The notes: a model not told the origin generated them from the sequence alone. A DNA stretch of 64,000 nt from Calliopsis andreniformis (GCF_051401765.1 NC_135073.1:5642001-5706000), one strand, 5' to 3'. Counted from the stretch's first letter, positions 37,796 to 49,985 are shown. Made by a program: numbers and translations.

Positions 37796-39290
37796 TTAGA
37801 CAGCAGTTTTTAAGAGAGTTTTAGGGGTTAATGGAGTCGAAAATTTGGTATGAGAATTTGATCTGTAATTGGTGAAGAGGCTTTGCATATCTTAAGATTA
37901 TTTTTTTCCAGGCTATAAAGTCAAAGCAACTGATGACAAATCTGTACGTTTCTGGATATAAGATTATTTGTTCAACAATTTCATAGAGTCTTTGAAATCC
38001 CATCTAGTGCGGAGGTAAGGGTTAGAAAATTTGATACTGCAACAAGAATATGTAGTACAAATAAATTAAAACAATAAATAAATAAGAGAAGAATTCAGTA
38101 ATTACTCATTTTTATGGAAAAGGTACTTCATTTAAATTAAACGAACAATAAAATGTTCACGATTCATCTCTGATTAAATTTGCATTGGCAGCCATACGTT
38201 CTTGCACCGTCAACTTGACCCCAGGTTTAGTTGCTTTCAATTTATAATATACAAGAAGGTGCAATCCACCACTGCTACACGAAACTATCACAGAGCTTTC
38301 GGCATGCAAGTCATAAGTCGTAGCTCATAGAGCGTCAAGATACGCATCTCCGGCGTATTTAGGAAAAAGATATCGCGGAGGAAGCGCACGAAGAACCCGA
38401 AGAGAAGCATGCCCCCTAAGCGCAGTAAAACAAAACAGCGATGACGCGCACACGTGTTCGACACGATTACTATTCCGTAGCCGTGCTTGCCCGTGGTGAC
38501 TTATGTTAATGTCGTAATTATATCATCCTAATCTACAGACTCGTCGCGTATACGTAGCATACGTGTCTGCATCCTATCAAATACCCATCTTGAAAACTGC
38601 TATACGTGCCAGAATGCAAACCCCCACTCAGCTGGTCAACTTCTTCTCGCGCGGTTCCGGCGAATCTCACCAAGAACACTTTTAATCTTCTTTTCAGGAG
38701 AAGGAAACACTGCATTGGAAGGGAAGTACGAAGGTGCTGAGAGAATCTGGCTAGGACTAGGATATGTGAACGTGGTGGGTTTGACCTAGAAAAGTTAGAT
38801 CCTAGTTCGAAAGATTTGAGCACTTAAAGCTCGACGTATTGAGGTTTTTTGAATGATTTAAGATTTTAGATTCAAGTAAGTTATTCTTTCAGAAATGAAG
38901 GAAAGCACGGTTTCTGAAAAAGATGCTACTTGTAACTTGCTGTGATTTGTAATTACAAGAAGTTCTGTCTAGATATTTAATAGTAGGCAAACCTAGGGTC
39001 TAGTTTAAACGACTTTGGTGTCTAAATTTGAAATGATGGTGCATGGGGGTGACTGGTCAGATAAGAAGTAGACTACATGTAAAATATTTTATGTAAAAAT
39101 ACATGTACTACGAATATAAAATTAACCCTCAAAATTAAGGGAGCAATTGACAGTCTGACAATTCTGGCAGTCTATTAAAAAAAAGTTCCTTTAAAATTAA
39201 TAATTAAAATTTGGAAATGGATGGTCCATTATTATAGCTTTTTTTTAGGCAAAGACATGTTCAACGGACTATTTCAGTAAAACTGGAGCT
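37796..39290. other. AT-rich DNA around a GC-rich block at about 38150-38800
   Basis: The block is CpG-dense with a 96-codon minus-strand frame of no recognisable content. The flanks are AT-rich and featureless. Confidence 0.45.
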
Positions 39291-40235
39291 TCTCATTGCT
39301 CTGCATAGAAGTTCATCACTCGAAAAAGATTAGTGGGTGGAAGGTAGAGCAACTTCGTGAGGGACAGAACAGCCAGAAGCTCTAGAGAGTTATCCAAGGT
39401 TAGTTATGGCGGCGACAGACCCGGCACGCGGTTACAGAAGTATTTGAATGGCTGTCGGCCCTTGTAAGATGTCAAAAAGTCAAAGGGAAACCACTAAAAT
39501 CAGTTAGGGATCTCAACTATGCGTAAAAGTAAAAGGGGATGGGGCGAGCAGGTCTCCGCAGCGAAGAGGAAGAGGGACTAGATCACATGAAAGGACCGGA
39601 CCAAAGTTTATGGAAATTTTTCCCTCGATGGACCGTTACGCGTGTTTCGCCTATTTCCATAGTTCGACCGCTTATTGGCCACATTTTGTACCTGAGACAA
39701 TAGTTTCGTCGTTCTTTACGACCTCACCGATATCTCAACTCAGAAATTATTGCCTAAGAGACCTTATCCTAGTGTCCTTTAGATTTTGATTTCAGGCAAG
39801 TGGTAAATCCAATACGTCAAATAAAGACCGATGGAAAACAGCTAAAAATAAATTCTCTATATGATACGTAATAGGATCTCAATTAATTGATTTAACAGTA
39901 GAATCAATATTGAATATTGAAACACCCTCCTAATAGTTAATTTTCTTTTCTGCAATCTTTTATGAAATCAGGATTTGCGTATCAGCCATAGCCTTACTAT
40001 ACTCTTATCTTTTAAAACCCTAACCATGTCACTCAACCACTTGTCTTACCACTTGACTTATATTATATATATTTAAGTTAATTTAAATAAAAATTTGTTA
40101 CTTCAAAGTGCCGACCCAAACTAACTTCAAATTAATTACCATTAGTTACTTAAAGATTTTACAAGTACTCCCTTTTTGCCAATTTCTACGGTGTAATAAC
40201 ATCTCCTCAAATATTTGGAATACAATTCGTGCCAC
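39291..40235. other. GC-rich block (about 39291-39730) followed by AT-rich DNA
   Basis: The block lacks any frame above 60 codons, which supports a non-coding reading. The AT-rich tail has ATATTATATATATTTAAG near 40058-40075 and no gene. Confidence 0.45.
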
Positions 40236-40353
40236 GAGTGTGACTCACAAGCCTAGCGGTTAAAGGTTAAATACCCAATTCTAATTCCAGGAAACACGAG
40301 TGGCTCTTCAATTCGTGCAAAAATTTGCAAATATATCACGTTTGCGGGGCCTA

Positions 40354-40389
40354 TCGAAGATTTTCCATTACTCGCAGATTTTCCATTAT
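40354..40389 (+). repeat. Two-copy tandem repeat, 18-bp period
   Basis: Units TCGAAGATTTTCCATTAC and TCGCAGATTTTCCATTAT match at 16 of 18 positions and lie head to tail. Confidence 0.9.
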
Positions 40390-40591
40390 GCGGACATCAG
40401 AATTCATCTCGACGCATTCCAGGGGCACACAAACACGACGTGGCAACATGTTGCCCAAGCGAGATGCAGCCTCTGCGAAGATGCGGATACATTTTTTACA
40501 AAACGTTTCTCATTCCGCGGCGCATTACTAGAGGAAAGAGCAAGGGATGATGTGCGGGGGAAACAGCCTGGACAAGGAGCAGGCCACGAAC

Positions 40592-40631
40592 GGAAAAGAG
40601 GGGGTGAGGAGGGGGGGAATGAGGGGTGGAG

Positions 40632-40662
<31 letters not shown>

Positions 40663-40664
40663 AA
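40592..40664 (+). repeat. Purine tract with a 23-base G run
   Basis: A G-rich purine tract interrupted by only a few T residues, containing an uninterrupted run of 23 G (40635-40657). Such DNA can adopt G-quadruplex or triplex forms. The run length is prone to sequencing and assembly error. Confidence 0.9.
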
Positions 40665-40791
40665 CGGCGCGACTGAACATTTCGTGAAACAAGGAAAAAT
40701 GCGACTCCGCCGAGGCACGACCGCAGCATTTTTGTCTTTACAAAATTATGTATTCCACAGGCCTCCGCCATATCTCTCAAAGCATAACAAG

Positions 40792-40945
40792 TTCCCTCTG
40801 TGTCTCTCGTCCCTCCTTCCCTCCGCTCTTCCCTTTTCAACGACCGAGATGCCCCTTCTTCCGTTCCTCCGCATCTCGTTCGCTCCTTCTGTCCCTCCTT
40901 TCCTCCCACACACTCGTGCTCCTCACCCTCGTGCTCCTCACCCTC
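40792..40945 (+). repeat. Pyrimidine-rich tract with a 15-bp tandem repeat
   Basis: A C/T-rich tract about 130 bases downstream of the purine tract. At 40913-40942 the 15-base unit CTCGTGCTCCTCACC occurs twice without mismatch. Confidence 0.85.
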
Positions 40946-40993
40946 CACACACACATGTGCCCATACGCGCGCTTGCGCACACACGCGCACACA
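40946..40993. repeat. Alternating purine-pyrimidine tract
   Basis: Three alternating runs of 15, 11 and 20 bases (40946-40960, 40962-40972 and 40974-40993), made mainly of CA and CG steps, are separated by single out-of-phase bases. Alternation of this type favours Z-DNA. Confidence 0.85.
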
Positions 40994-41325
40994 GAACGCG
41001 AGCACGTCTTTCCGCGGATCCATGTCCATCGTTTTCCTGTGACGAGTCGGCGCAAGTCGACTACCGAAATCGAATATCCAGCCTGGACCGTGGGACTCTT
41101 CAAGCTCCTTGAGCCCAATTGTCTCGCCGGCTACTGCGTTACCTTGTGCCTTGGTACAGTGTTGTCTCGATACAAGCCGGGGACGGGATTCTTACGTTTT
41201 CTGGGAACTATTCTTTCGCTTTACGCGGAATTGCTGGTAGGTGGATTGATCTTAGAAAGGAGTTCCTGTTTGATTTCCAAGTTCGGAGCTTGTAGCGAGA
41301 CAGTACCGTAGAATTTTAGGGATTG

Positions 41326-42345
41326 ATATCTTCTACTGGGTAAATGTTACTATTGAGATGTATTTTGCGTTTATGGAAAGTGATTTAAGCGACAGATACT
41401 TCCTTTTTTATAGTGCAGTGCGAATTTTGTCATTGCACCAGAATGGGACTGAATATGCAAACAAGTGTCCAACCAAGGTCTATTCTTTTATTTGTTGGAT
41501 AATCAACTTTGTGCTAATATTCTCTTAGACAGTAGACAAGGGTTTTTAGTAGCATCTGAAGCAGTTTATGAACGTATCACCAATTCATCACACTTCCTAA
41601 TTCAAAGTATAAATGGCTGCAGAAGTAAGTAGATTAACCGACTTGAAACGCCACTTTAGCTTGAAGCACTCTCTTGATGGATAATTCTATTTGCTACAAT
41701 AAGCTATTATTAAATTATAGACGAAGTCTTAATCGATATTCTACTGTATTCTTATTGCCATGACACCGAATAGTGACCCTAAAGAAGAAAAATTGTAGAT
41801 AATTAAGACCCGGTTAATCGAGGTTGTTATTTAATAGTCTGACTCTAATCACTTCACTTCACCAACTAGCTTCACCAACACTAGTTAGTCGATTGAAAAC
41901 AGCATCCTTAAAAGCAGTATATTCTATTTTTCGATTCTATTCTTGCTGAGTACTCAGTCTGATATTCGATTTGTGATTACAATTAACTTGTCTGGTCAGA
42001 CAGATAATTTATAAGAGGGTTACCGAAATATATTTCTTTTTGTACCACTAGGATTTTCGACACCCAACTAACACTTTTTATCTTATTTCTTCAAAACTAG
42101 CTACCATATCCACTGTGTATTAATGAAACGCAATGGAGTGCAATCGTATGCAAGTTATCGAGGTTAAAGCCACTGAGGCCTCACATGCTTCAATGCGTCA
42201 AAGGACCTAGTCCAATAATCGATCAATATTAAGATATTAACCCCCGCAAAAGTAATACAGAATTATGTCAACGTTAACTAAAGTTACTTTCTTAGTTACG
42301 CTCATTATTCGCAACCATTTCTAAATTAAAATCAGTGCAGTTAGA
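41326..42345. other. AT-rich stretch with a short tandem duplication
   Basis: CTTCACCAACTAG (41857-41869) is followed by CTTCACCAACACTAG (41870-41884), a small imperfect duplication. The rest is AT-rich and featureless. Confidence 0.5.
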
Positions 42346-43440
42346 GTGATTTACTCAGGTGGGCCAAGTTTGGATCGGTACAGACATCCAACAGGTTTCA
42401 CGAAGGCTTGTACCCTCGTAACGGTATCCATATCAGCTCGTGAAGATTTCAGTTCTCGATCCTTACATGGTGTTCGAGGAATTCGACTGTCGGCCATCTG
42501 ATCGGCAATGGTAGACGTTTTGTAGGACCGTTAGACGGTTGTTGACGAGCAACTGTTTGGACATTATGCCCCGCTTCTCTGTAATCTGACCGATCTCTGC
42601 CCGGTGTTCCTTACGGGGGTTGAGGCGGCTGGTCGTGTGGCGATCCATTACACCTTCCAGGCCGTATCTTCTCACAGCATCTGAAACAAAGTCCCAAAAG
42701 AAGGTGAGCAAGTGACCAGAGGGGGAAAACGTATCCTTCAGAATCTCCTCGTCGCAGCCGTCGACATTGACGGATTCTCGATGGAATCAAGATTTCAGTG
42801 ATCTATGATTTTCTCGGCAATGTTCGCGTACCTTTATTACCCAGCTAGGGAAAAGAAAACGGAAAGCTCGTAGAGGGTTGAAGAACTATTTATATGTATT
42901 TGATAATCAGTAGAACTTGTCAGTTTTAATAATTAGATAAATATTGCATTCAACCTATATATGTCTCTATTGACATATGTAACATATTAGCTGTACCTAG
43001 TTACTCGATAATCTTGAAGATTTGAACAATTCAATTTACATATCTTCCACATATGCTGTAAATACAAAATAGTCCAATGGCTAAATCTGTCTGGTTTCCA
43101 ATCAGAATCCTTCGCCAAACTTTTTCTAAATTTATAGTTTTATTGTAACTATTGTACATAATTGTCGTACATATGTATATTCGAAACATAAAAGCAACAA
43201 CACAGTAAATGTACAGTCATACGTTAATTAATGATTTACGAAAATGTTACCACTATCGCGTCAAAATTTTTTTCTAATAATCAATGCTTATTATGTATAA
43301 TTGTAAATAGAGTTTGTTTGGTGTTTCATCTAATAAAAATTTGTAACTTTAATTGTTTATACTTATCTACGAAATTATAACTCATATTTTATGCATGTCA
43401 TTCGAGACCAATACATATCACCTTGCAAATTATAATACAT
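42346..43440. other. GC-rich block (about 42346-42860) followed by AT-rich DNA
   Basis: The block is CpG-dense; an 82-codon minus-strand frame (42711-42463) has no recognisable content. From 42861 the DNA is AT-rich with no gene. Confidence 0.45.
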
Positions 43441-44180
43441 TATAACCAAAGTTGACCACTTGCGGTCCGTGTTAGAGAAACGTCCTTCCATTAAATCTGA
43501 TCGCCTAGCAGAATCCAAAATTCCCGAAATTTCCAATTTTCATAAATAACGTCGATAGAAACACGATACCCACTGCGTTATCGTTCTCAAATCTCTGAGT
43601 TGTCTTTCGAAATTTCATCGAATGCCTGCAGAGCCGTCTCGCCGTTCATGATCCTTCGCATCAAGGAACGACTTTATTGGAGCTCCATTAAACAGGAAAA
43701 GCGGCGGACATCGCGCGCTTATATGACCGTCATAAATCGATCGTTGCACAAATTGCCTTAGCCCAACATCTGGCATCGTGTTTGCCTATCGGTCGGATCA
43801 CGTACAGCGGCGATGAAGGACGCAGAGGAGCCCAGGAGGAGATCAGAATTCGATAAAACCACTCCATGCGTGTAAAGTGTTTTACTCTTGCCAGGGAAGG
43901 GGAGGGTAAATTGCGCGCGCGGCTACGCGAACCTTTCGTAGAAACAAGTTTCGCGTTTTACAAGTACTCGATCGAATCGCCTCGAATCTCCCTTGGTTAA
44001 TCTGCCTGTCGAGTGGCTGTAGTTGGGCCTCTGTTACCAAGACGAACACGATCGGCTCTCTTTTATCGCTCACCGATGCATCAGGGGCGCTAAGCAAGTT
44101 AACGCTTGCGATTGGTCCAGAAGCAATGGATTCGAGTAATGTTTCAGGAAATATTTCTGAAGACAAGCCGTTGCCCGCAT
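43441..44180. other. GC-rich block
   Basis: CpG-rich block with several CGATCG and CATAAATCG words (for example at 43731-43744). A 94-codon minus-strand frame (44166-43882) is not recognisable. Candidate conserved non-coding sequence. Confidence 0.4.
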
Positions 44181-44273
44181 ATTGTCAGCGAATTCGTGAT
44201 TGTTGAATTATGTTTATCACATGCGGGAGGGTCATATTGTTTGAAATATTAGATCGTTAGGAATTTCTGTTTG

Positions 44274-44300
44274 TACAGGGTGTCCTAAAATTCTGTGCAC
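44274..44300 (+). mobile_element. Possible end of a degraded repeat element
   Basis: TACAGGGTGTCCTAAAATTC begins at 44274. TACAGGGTG is shared with the inverted word at 55600-55612. From general recollection, CAGGGTGTCC-type ends are frequent in insect dispersed repeats; no partner terminus or target duplication could be defined, so the extent of the element is unknown. Confidence 0.3.
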
Positions 44301-45114
44301 AGTAAAAATTTCCTTAGTGTGTTGTATATGTGAAGAAGAGTAATAATATATCATATGGTGAAAAGTCCATAAATGCTTCATTAGACACTCGAATTTTTCA
44401 AAGACGTAATATTTTGAGTTATTGGAGTACCATGAAAAGAGAAATGAAAGTTAAACGCTCTAGAAATTCTGCATATATCTATATGTGTTCATATATACCT
44501 ACATATTCTACATGTTCAGTAGAGAAATAAAATCGCAGGAAAGGACCATAGGTAACAAGAAAATCGTCCCCCCATGAAGGGTTGATAAACTTTTGAAAGT
44601 AAAGTGTTCTGCCCTCTTTCTACTATTACCGTACATAGTGAACCTTCCCCGTGGACAGCACTGGCTACCTGCCAAAGTATTAACGATCTTTTATAAGGTA
44701 ACAGTATGTGTATGTCATATGCTTCCATGTAATCTTTGTAGTATACTGTCGAACAGAATGTGCAAATAAATAGATAGAAAAATAAATAAACGAATATGAG
44801 ACAAAATACTTCTCTTTCTTAAAAACATCTTTTATGTACGCTATAATGATTAAAAGCATTTCTACTGAATTTATACTCATAGAAAATAATAGATACACGG
44901 TCGTATATTCATTGTGCTACATTTTCGAATGTGTAGTTCAGTCGACTGTAACAAGCTAAAATCGTGCTAGAAAACAATGAAATAAACCTTATCGAATGAC
45001 ACTTAATTTTTCGAATTATTATATATATTCCTGATGCTTGAATCCTTTTCTGTTTCTGGCCTTTAGCACAATTTCTGCAGAACAGGAATGTTGATAATAT
45101 CTAGCACTTAACCA
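44301..45114. other. AT-rich non-coding stretch
   Basis: AT-rich DNA that may include the interior of the element ending at 44274. A 70-codon minus-strand frame (44728-44516) is unrecognised. Confidence 0.45.
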
Positions 45115-45650
45115 CCGATCGTTAGAAACAGAAATTCTAATGTACACCTCGGATATAAGATCACGGTACTATATGGCGATCGCGATGATCATTTAAAGTT
45201 CAATTTTATATAGCAACATTTTAACCCGCGCCGCTGCTAATTGGAAAATTAGTTTGGGCCTACGCGAGCAGATCGCCGAGAAGGACTCGAGGTCCGTCTC
45301 TCCAAACCTTTTCCTCTCTCTTGAATCTTGTGAGAAAACGTTCAATTAGCCACAGAATGAAATCGACAGGACGTCTGAAATGACCATCGTAAACTCTTCG
45401 ATAAATCGCTGTGTCTCCAGGATCCAGTTGACTTCTCCGACCGAGAGGCTATCGATAGAGATTGGTATCGGGCAGCCGATTTAAGGTCATGCTCAGCATT
45501 CCTGATGACTCTATTTTAACCTGGCTACCTCCGAAGACTGGTCCTGACTCATCTTTATATCGTCTGTTGCCCGATAGTTGAGCCTGCATAATAAAAGCCC
45601 TGCATAAACGAGCCAGGCTCACTTTAAGAAGAGATCTGTTAGATAGACCC
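45115..45650. other. GC-rich block with a Su(H)-type word
   Basis: CpG-rich block without any frame above 60 codons. TGTGAGAAA at 45329-45337 matches the Su(H)/CSL consensus YGTGRGAAM. A single site of this degeneracy is not significant alone. Confidence 0.35.
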
Positions 45651-46375
45651 AGGAATTAAGATGGTTAAAGACCCATAGTGTAAGATTTTTAGTGAAAAGA
45701 AACTTCGATTCGCAGTATTAATGAATACTTAGAAAAATGCTACAACCCTCCAAAAATTAGGATCAGGTATACTTATTATTTTATCTTCTTATCAAATTAT
45801 TAATATGGCAAATACCCATGTATCCAAGTCGTACGTATTCAATATGACTACTATGGTAACGTTCAACATGACTACGAAACGTATTTCAGAATATCAAAAA
45901 GTGCTAACGAACGATGATCATAAGCGAAGCAAAATCGCAAGAGGTTCGAATCTTAGACAGATTCACGAGCAGATAGGCGGGCGTAGAGGTGGCCTACAGC
46001 GCGGACAAACATCCATTAACAATTATAATAAAAGAGCCGACGCGCGGACACGCGAGGAGACGAACTCCGCTGCAGGGATAATTTTAATTTAAACAAATGG
46101 TCAAGGGGGCGGCATCTTTGTCCGCGTCCTGTATTATTTATGCTCGACTACTCCGAGTGCACGTGCGCCGCTGTGTCATCGGCGGGACGGATGCCTCGGT
46201 TGCCTCGTGTGTCGTGTCAATGTTTTCCTCGACCCAGACCAGGTATACCTGTACCTGGCCAATTCTCTCTTTCTTTCTCTTGCTCGCTCGCGCGCACGCC
46301 TACTCCACACATCAGCGGCCACGGTCCTCGACTTCTCAATTCCTCGCGATTTTTGTACCTTCTTGGTTCATAAAT
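45651..46375. other. AT-rich lead and GC-rich block (about 45900-46375)
   Basis: The block contains the CAGGTA cluster listed separately and a C/T-rich run near 46260-46285. Overlapping frames of 77-99 codons on the plus strand in all three phases argue against coding. Confidence 0.4.
46240..46257. promoter_or_regulatory. Cluster of three CAGGTA/TACCTG cores
   Basis: CAGGTATACCTG is a perfect 12-base palindrome (46240-46251) directly followed by a third core TACCTG (46252-46257). CAGGTA is the core bound by Zelda in early insect embryos, and related E2-box factors bind similar words. Three adjacent cores are unlikely by chance, but function is inferred only. Confidence 0.3.
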
Positions 46376-47415
46376 TATTATTATCGTTTATCATAAATGG
46401 GTTAGATAGTCCTTCGGTACAAATAGAAATTATTCAATCACAGTGATAGAGAATACATCGTATATTCAATTTAAAAGTGACACGACGATTGAAGAAAATG
46501 TGATTAACAAGATGTGCTTTGTATCAAAATGTTTTATACTCGTCATTGAAAAATTACATTTTTTAAATTGGGTCATTTTTAAGTGTGTGATATATTAATA
46601 TAAGAATAAAAAAGGAGAGAAAGAAATTTTTCAATTAAAATAATTTTATTCAGCAATTTATCCTCGTTCACGCTAAACTACCCTTTTCCTGCGAGAAGAT
46701 AAAAGATTAAAGATTTTTATTATAATGTAATAGAGTATGACATGCAAGGTATTTTAGTTCTTTCTCTTACAATGGTATCTATACGTAGGTATGTATACTC
46801 ATTCTAAAACGGTACATATTTATCATGAATCTTAAATTACATAAATCACATCCTCTGGTCGGCATGAGACTGGCTCATTCACGCGAAATCGCAAAGAAAG
46901 GAGTCTGTCGCGAATTCCCCTATATTGCAGGGATATCATAGGTATAGCAATCTCTACTGACAATTATAATAAGTAGGTATTTCTGACAGATAAATATTCA
47001 ATAGAAAAAGCTAAAGGAAATGCAGGAAATCACTCGTTCAACAAACACAACAATTTCTTAGAAAACTTATACCTATATAAGGAATCGAAGAAGAGGTCAA
47101 CGTATGTATTTGTCATCTAATAAATAATGTAAAGAGACAGTAAAAAAAGAAAACAAGAAAGAAGCTTTTAGGAGAAAAAGCTAACAACAGGTAAGATTGA
47201 AGTTTCTATAGAAGTATGTGACTACTTTTTGGAATTTTCTTTTTCTTAAAGAAACCTTCATTATCTTAGATGAATGAAAACTGAAAATCAAAGTGCATGA
47301 AACTGATCTTCAGTTTCATTGAATTTCAAATAAAAACACGTCTATACTTTGTAGATACAAGAAGCTTAGGATATTCAAATTTTATAGAACTATTGCTAGC
47401 TACTCCAGTAGTATA
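46376..47415. other. AT-rich non-coding stretch
   Basis: About 1 kb of AT-rich DNA with no open frame of note and no identifiable repeat. Confidence 0.5.
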
Positions 47416-47765
47416 TACAGTGCGCATCGCATTTTTTATAATCGCGTTTCCAATGATGCGGTAAAAGCTGTACATTATGGAAACGGCGCCTATGAGAGTG
47501 AGTTTGCAATTTGCGAGGAAATTAAGGACTCCTCGCAGTCCAAACCATCCGTTTGACATTCCACTGGCTGTTATTATCGGCGGCCCGACGACGGATCTCT
47601 GGAGGGACTCTGATGAGTCACAGCCACCGAGCCCGTTCTGCTAATTTTTCAATTTATTCCTCCAATTACCGTCCCGGGTACGCGATACGCCGACAATTGG
47701 CTGTTATTAGTTTCGAAACGCGATGTTTCTGGCCGGAGTTTCCATCGTCTGAACGAATCCGCGTT
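47416..47765. other. GC-rich block with a hairpin-forming inverted repeat
   Basis: CGTTTCCA (47445-47452) and TGGAAACG (47478-47485) form a perfect 8-base stem with a 25-base loop; ATG and CAT inside the loop can add three pairs. Frames of 77 (minus) and 110 (plus) codons have no recognisable domain. Confidence 0.4.
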
Positions 47766-49165
47766 CCTTTGCCAAATGTACTTGTACATTTTCAAGTAGC
47801 TTTTTCGTTCAATTTTCGATTCTCTAAAAATAGTAGGATCTATAGTGTACGATACAGACCATTTACAAACTTCTGTCGAGTATAATAACGTGAATATATC
47901 GTCTCGGGTAATGTTTTTTGCGGAAGTTTGAAGAGGGAAACGTGGAACGAAAAGGTCGTTCAGGACTTCTAACCTTGATAATGCCTCCAGTGTTTCAAGA
48001 ACAATGTCTAGAGATAGTATTTAAGTATCGTTTTTTTGTGTACGTGACATGGGAAACTCTTATTTTTTAAGATTTCTGCTATTCTTTAAGTTTTGCGATA
48101 TGCACAGCGGTAATTGATGTACAATTTTCATCTTCAGCTTGTTAAGGAAACTGTTAAGAGAATTTACTTGGAGATGAAGCTATTAACACCACCTTGAACT
48201 TTGATTTTTCTTAAACAAAAAGAGATCTACGATTATAATGTACAGTGGACTTAATACTTTGCCTTTAAATACTTGCTGAGACAGTGATATTATTTCTGAT
48301 AAATGATATTATTTAAACTTTTCTGCTGAAAGACTCTTCCACTGTAGAACATGCATTTCCAGCCTTTTGGAACAACGTTCTACACTTGTATAAGTATTTG
48401 TTTATATTTTAGTAAAATTGAGAGTAATGTTACCCCAAATGTCAATCACTTAACCCTCGTGCACTCTTCAATTTACTATTGCATATATTACGATTTCAAT
48501 ACATTCCTGTTGAATGATAGAGTACAAATTATATTTTTACGTGAGAATGTGTACTTTGTACAATATTACTAAAAGTCAGCAACATTTACGTAAATGCAGT
48601 TCTTATCAAGGAAGCATTGAAGATTGGAGTCAAGTTTCGACTCAAATTGACCCAAACAGAGCACAAGTGTTAAGAAGGGAAGAAAGTCTTCATGTGACAT
48701 CTTAAGATCTACTTGACGAACTTACTTCAAATTTCGCGTGAACGTTCATAACATGCGCGGTCACGTTTCTCTTCATTATTTAGTCCATCAAAGGTAAGAA
48801 AGGCCGCAAAACTCCATAATGAAACTCCCAAATGTTGTCTCCTTAATTGTACATTATTTCCTTTCTTCTGGTACTTATGATAGCTAAACTCATTCAAATA
48901 AGGAATCTCTTAGATTTTCTTATTTCAGATAAATAACATAACAGAAACAAATCATTCTTGCATGAATTAGGGTCCTTAATCAGAACACAAACGCTCATTA
49001 CCCATACAATTACTGAACCTTTTACCACATCCATGTACTAACTGTTCTAATAATACTTCACTATGAAATTTGACGAAGTTCTACCGCACATCTGATGGGA
49101 TACTTCAGCATTCGGAGCCCACTTTCGAATCCTCCTTAGAGTGTCACTTTTCATGAATAAGTAAT
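47766..49165. other. Long AT-rich non-coding stretch
   Basis: AT-rich DNA of about 1.4 kb. Frames of 63-73 codons are unrecognised. No RNA gene or repeat is seen. Confidence 0.5.
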
Positions 49166-49985
49166 TGCAGAAATGAATTACCCATGGCGAAGATTAATGC
49201 GTGCTCCAGTTAACAAATCAATGTCATCCGTTCACGAACTCCCATCGATGAAGTACCAATGCAACACTTTCCTACTCCCTCGCCCCCCTCTTACCCCTCC
49301 GCTACGAGGTACGAGGCAGCCTGCAAAGAACGCAAAACCCCTAGAAAATAAAGCAGAAATCCACTCCGAGGGGGATAGAGAGGAAAGAAGCTCCGCGAGG
49401 GCAGAAGAAACATTTGCCCGTGGAAAAGAGCGAGTGGGCTAACAGAGAGAGAGGCAGGTCTCGCGAGGAGGCGAGGAAGACGACCAGAAAAGCTGAAATC
49501 ACCGCTACAAGAAGGAAAGGAAAGAGAGAACGCGGCGAGAGGGGAGAGAAGCCGTGTCCCGAGCTACCACGCGGCCTCTATGGGCCCTTTGATCTTCGCC
49601 GCTCTTCGCTTCTGCCCCGCTCTATCGACACTTCATACTTCTACGGCTGATCGCGGCCATAAAACATTATACTCCGCAGAGGGAGGGGGAAAGACAGAGA
49701 GAGGGAGAGAGAGAGCCGCGAGAGACCTTCCCTCGGCGATGCACCATTGTGTCCGGCGTTGCAGCGGATCGTTGCATCACGATGCACCAGCTTCTTTGCT
49801 CTCGATCCCTATCTCGAAAGTGTAACGCGATGAAACGCGGCGAATTAATTAAAACGGGCTTCCACACCCAAAATCATATCACCCTCGTGTCTGATCTTGT
49901 GAAAACACTGTGTGTGTTGCTTGGTGGAGAGGACCCTGGGAATCATCGAGGGAATTGGACATCCCAAGGAAAGGGCATGCGTTAA
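49166..49985. other. GC-rich block with strong purine-strand bias
   Basis: The plus strand is purine-rich at about 49369-49551 and again at 49677-49715, where it becomes GA-repeat-like with a single C. The overlapping frames of 66-89 codons are rich in Arg, Glu and Lys, which reflects the purine bias rather than coding. GAGAG words are GAGA-factor-type sites. Confidence 0.5.

Larger units (their letters stand above)
40236..41325. other. GC-rich block with extreme low-complexity DNA
   Basis: The longest frame of the window (270 codons, 40300-41112) lies here, but it crosses a 23-base G run and a C/T-rich tract. At least six further frames of 68-187 codons overlap it on both strands. The translations are runs of Gly, Pro, Ser, Arg and His, as expected of low-complexity DNA. 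I therefore do not call a gene. Sub-features are listed separately. Confidence 0.55.

Noticed and set aside
40251..40290. tRNA-like words (TAGCGGTTAAAGG resembling an A box, then AATTCTAATTCC resembling a B box)
   Set aside because: The B-box match is poor, the spacing is too short for a tRNA, and no acceptor or anticodon stem can be formed.
40300..41112. 270-codon plus-strand frame, the longest in the window
   Set aside because: It runs through a G23 homopolymer and a C/T tract, is overlapped by many other long frames on both strands, and its translation is low-complexity. No domain is visible.
45940..45955. GGTTCGAATCT, a good B-box word
   Set aside because: No A box or cloverleaf can be placed upstream.
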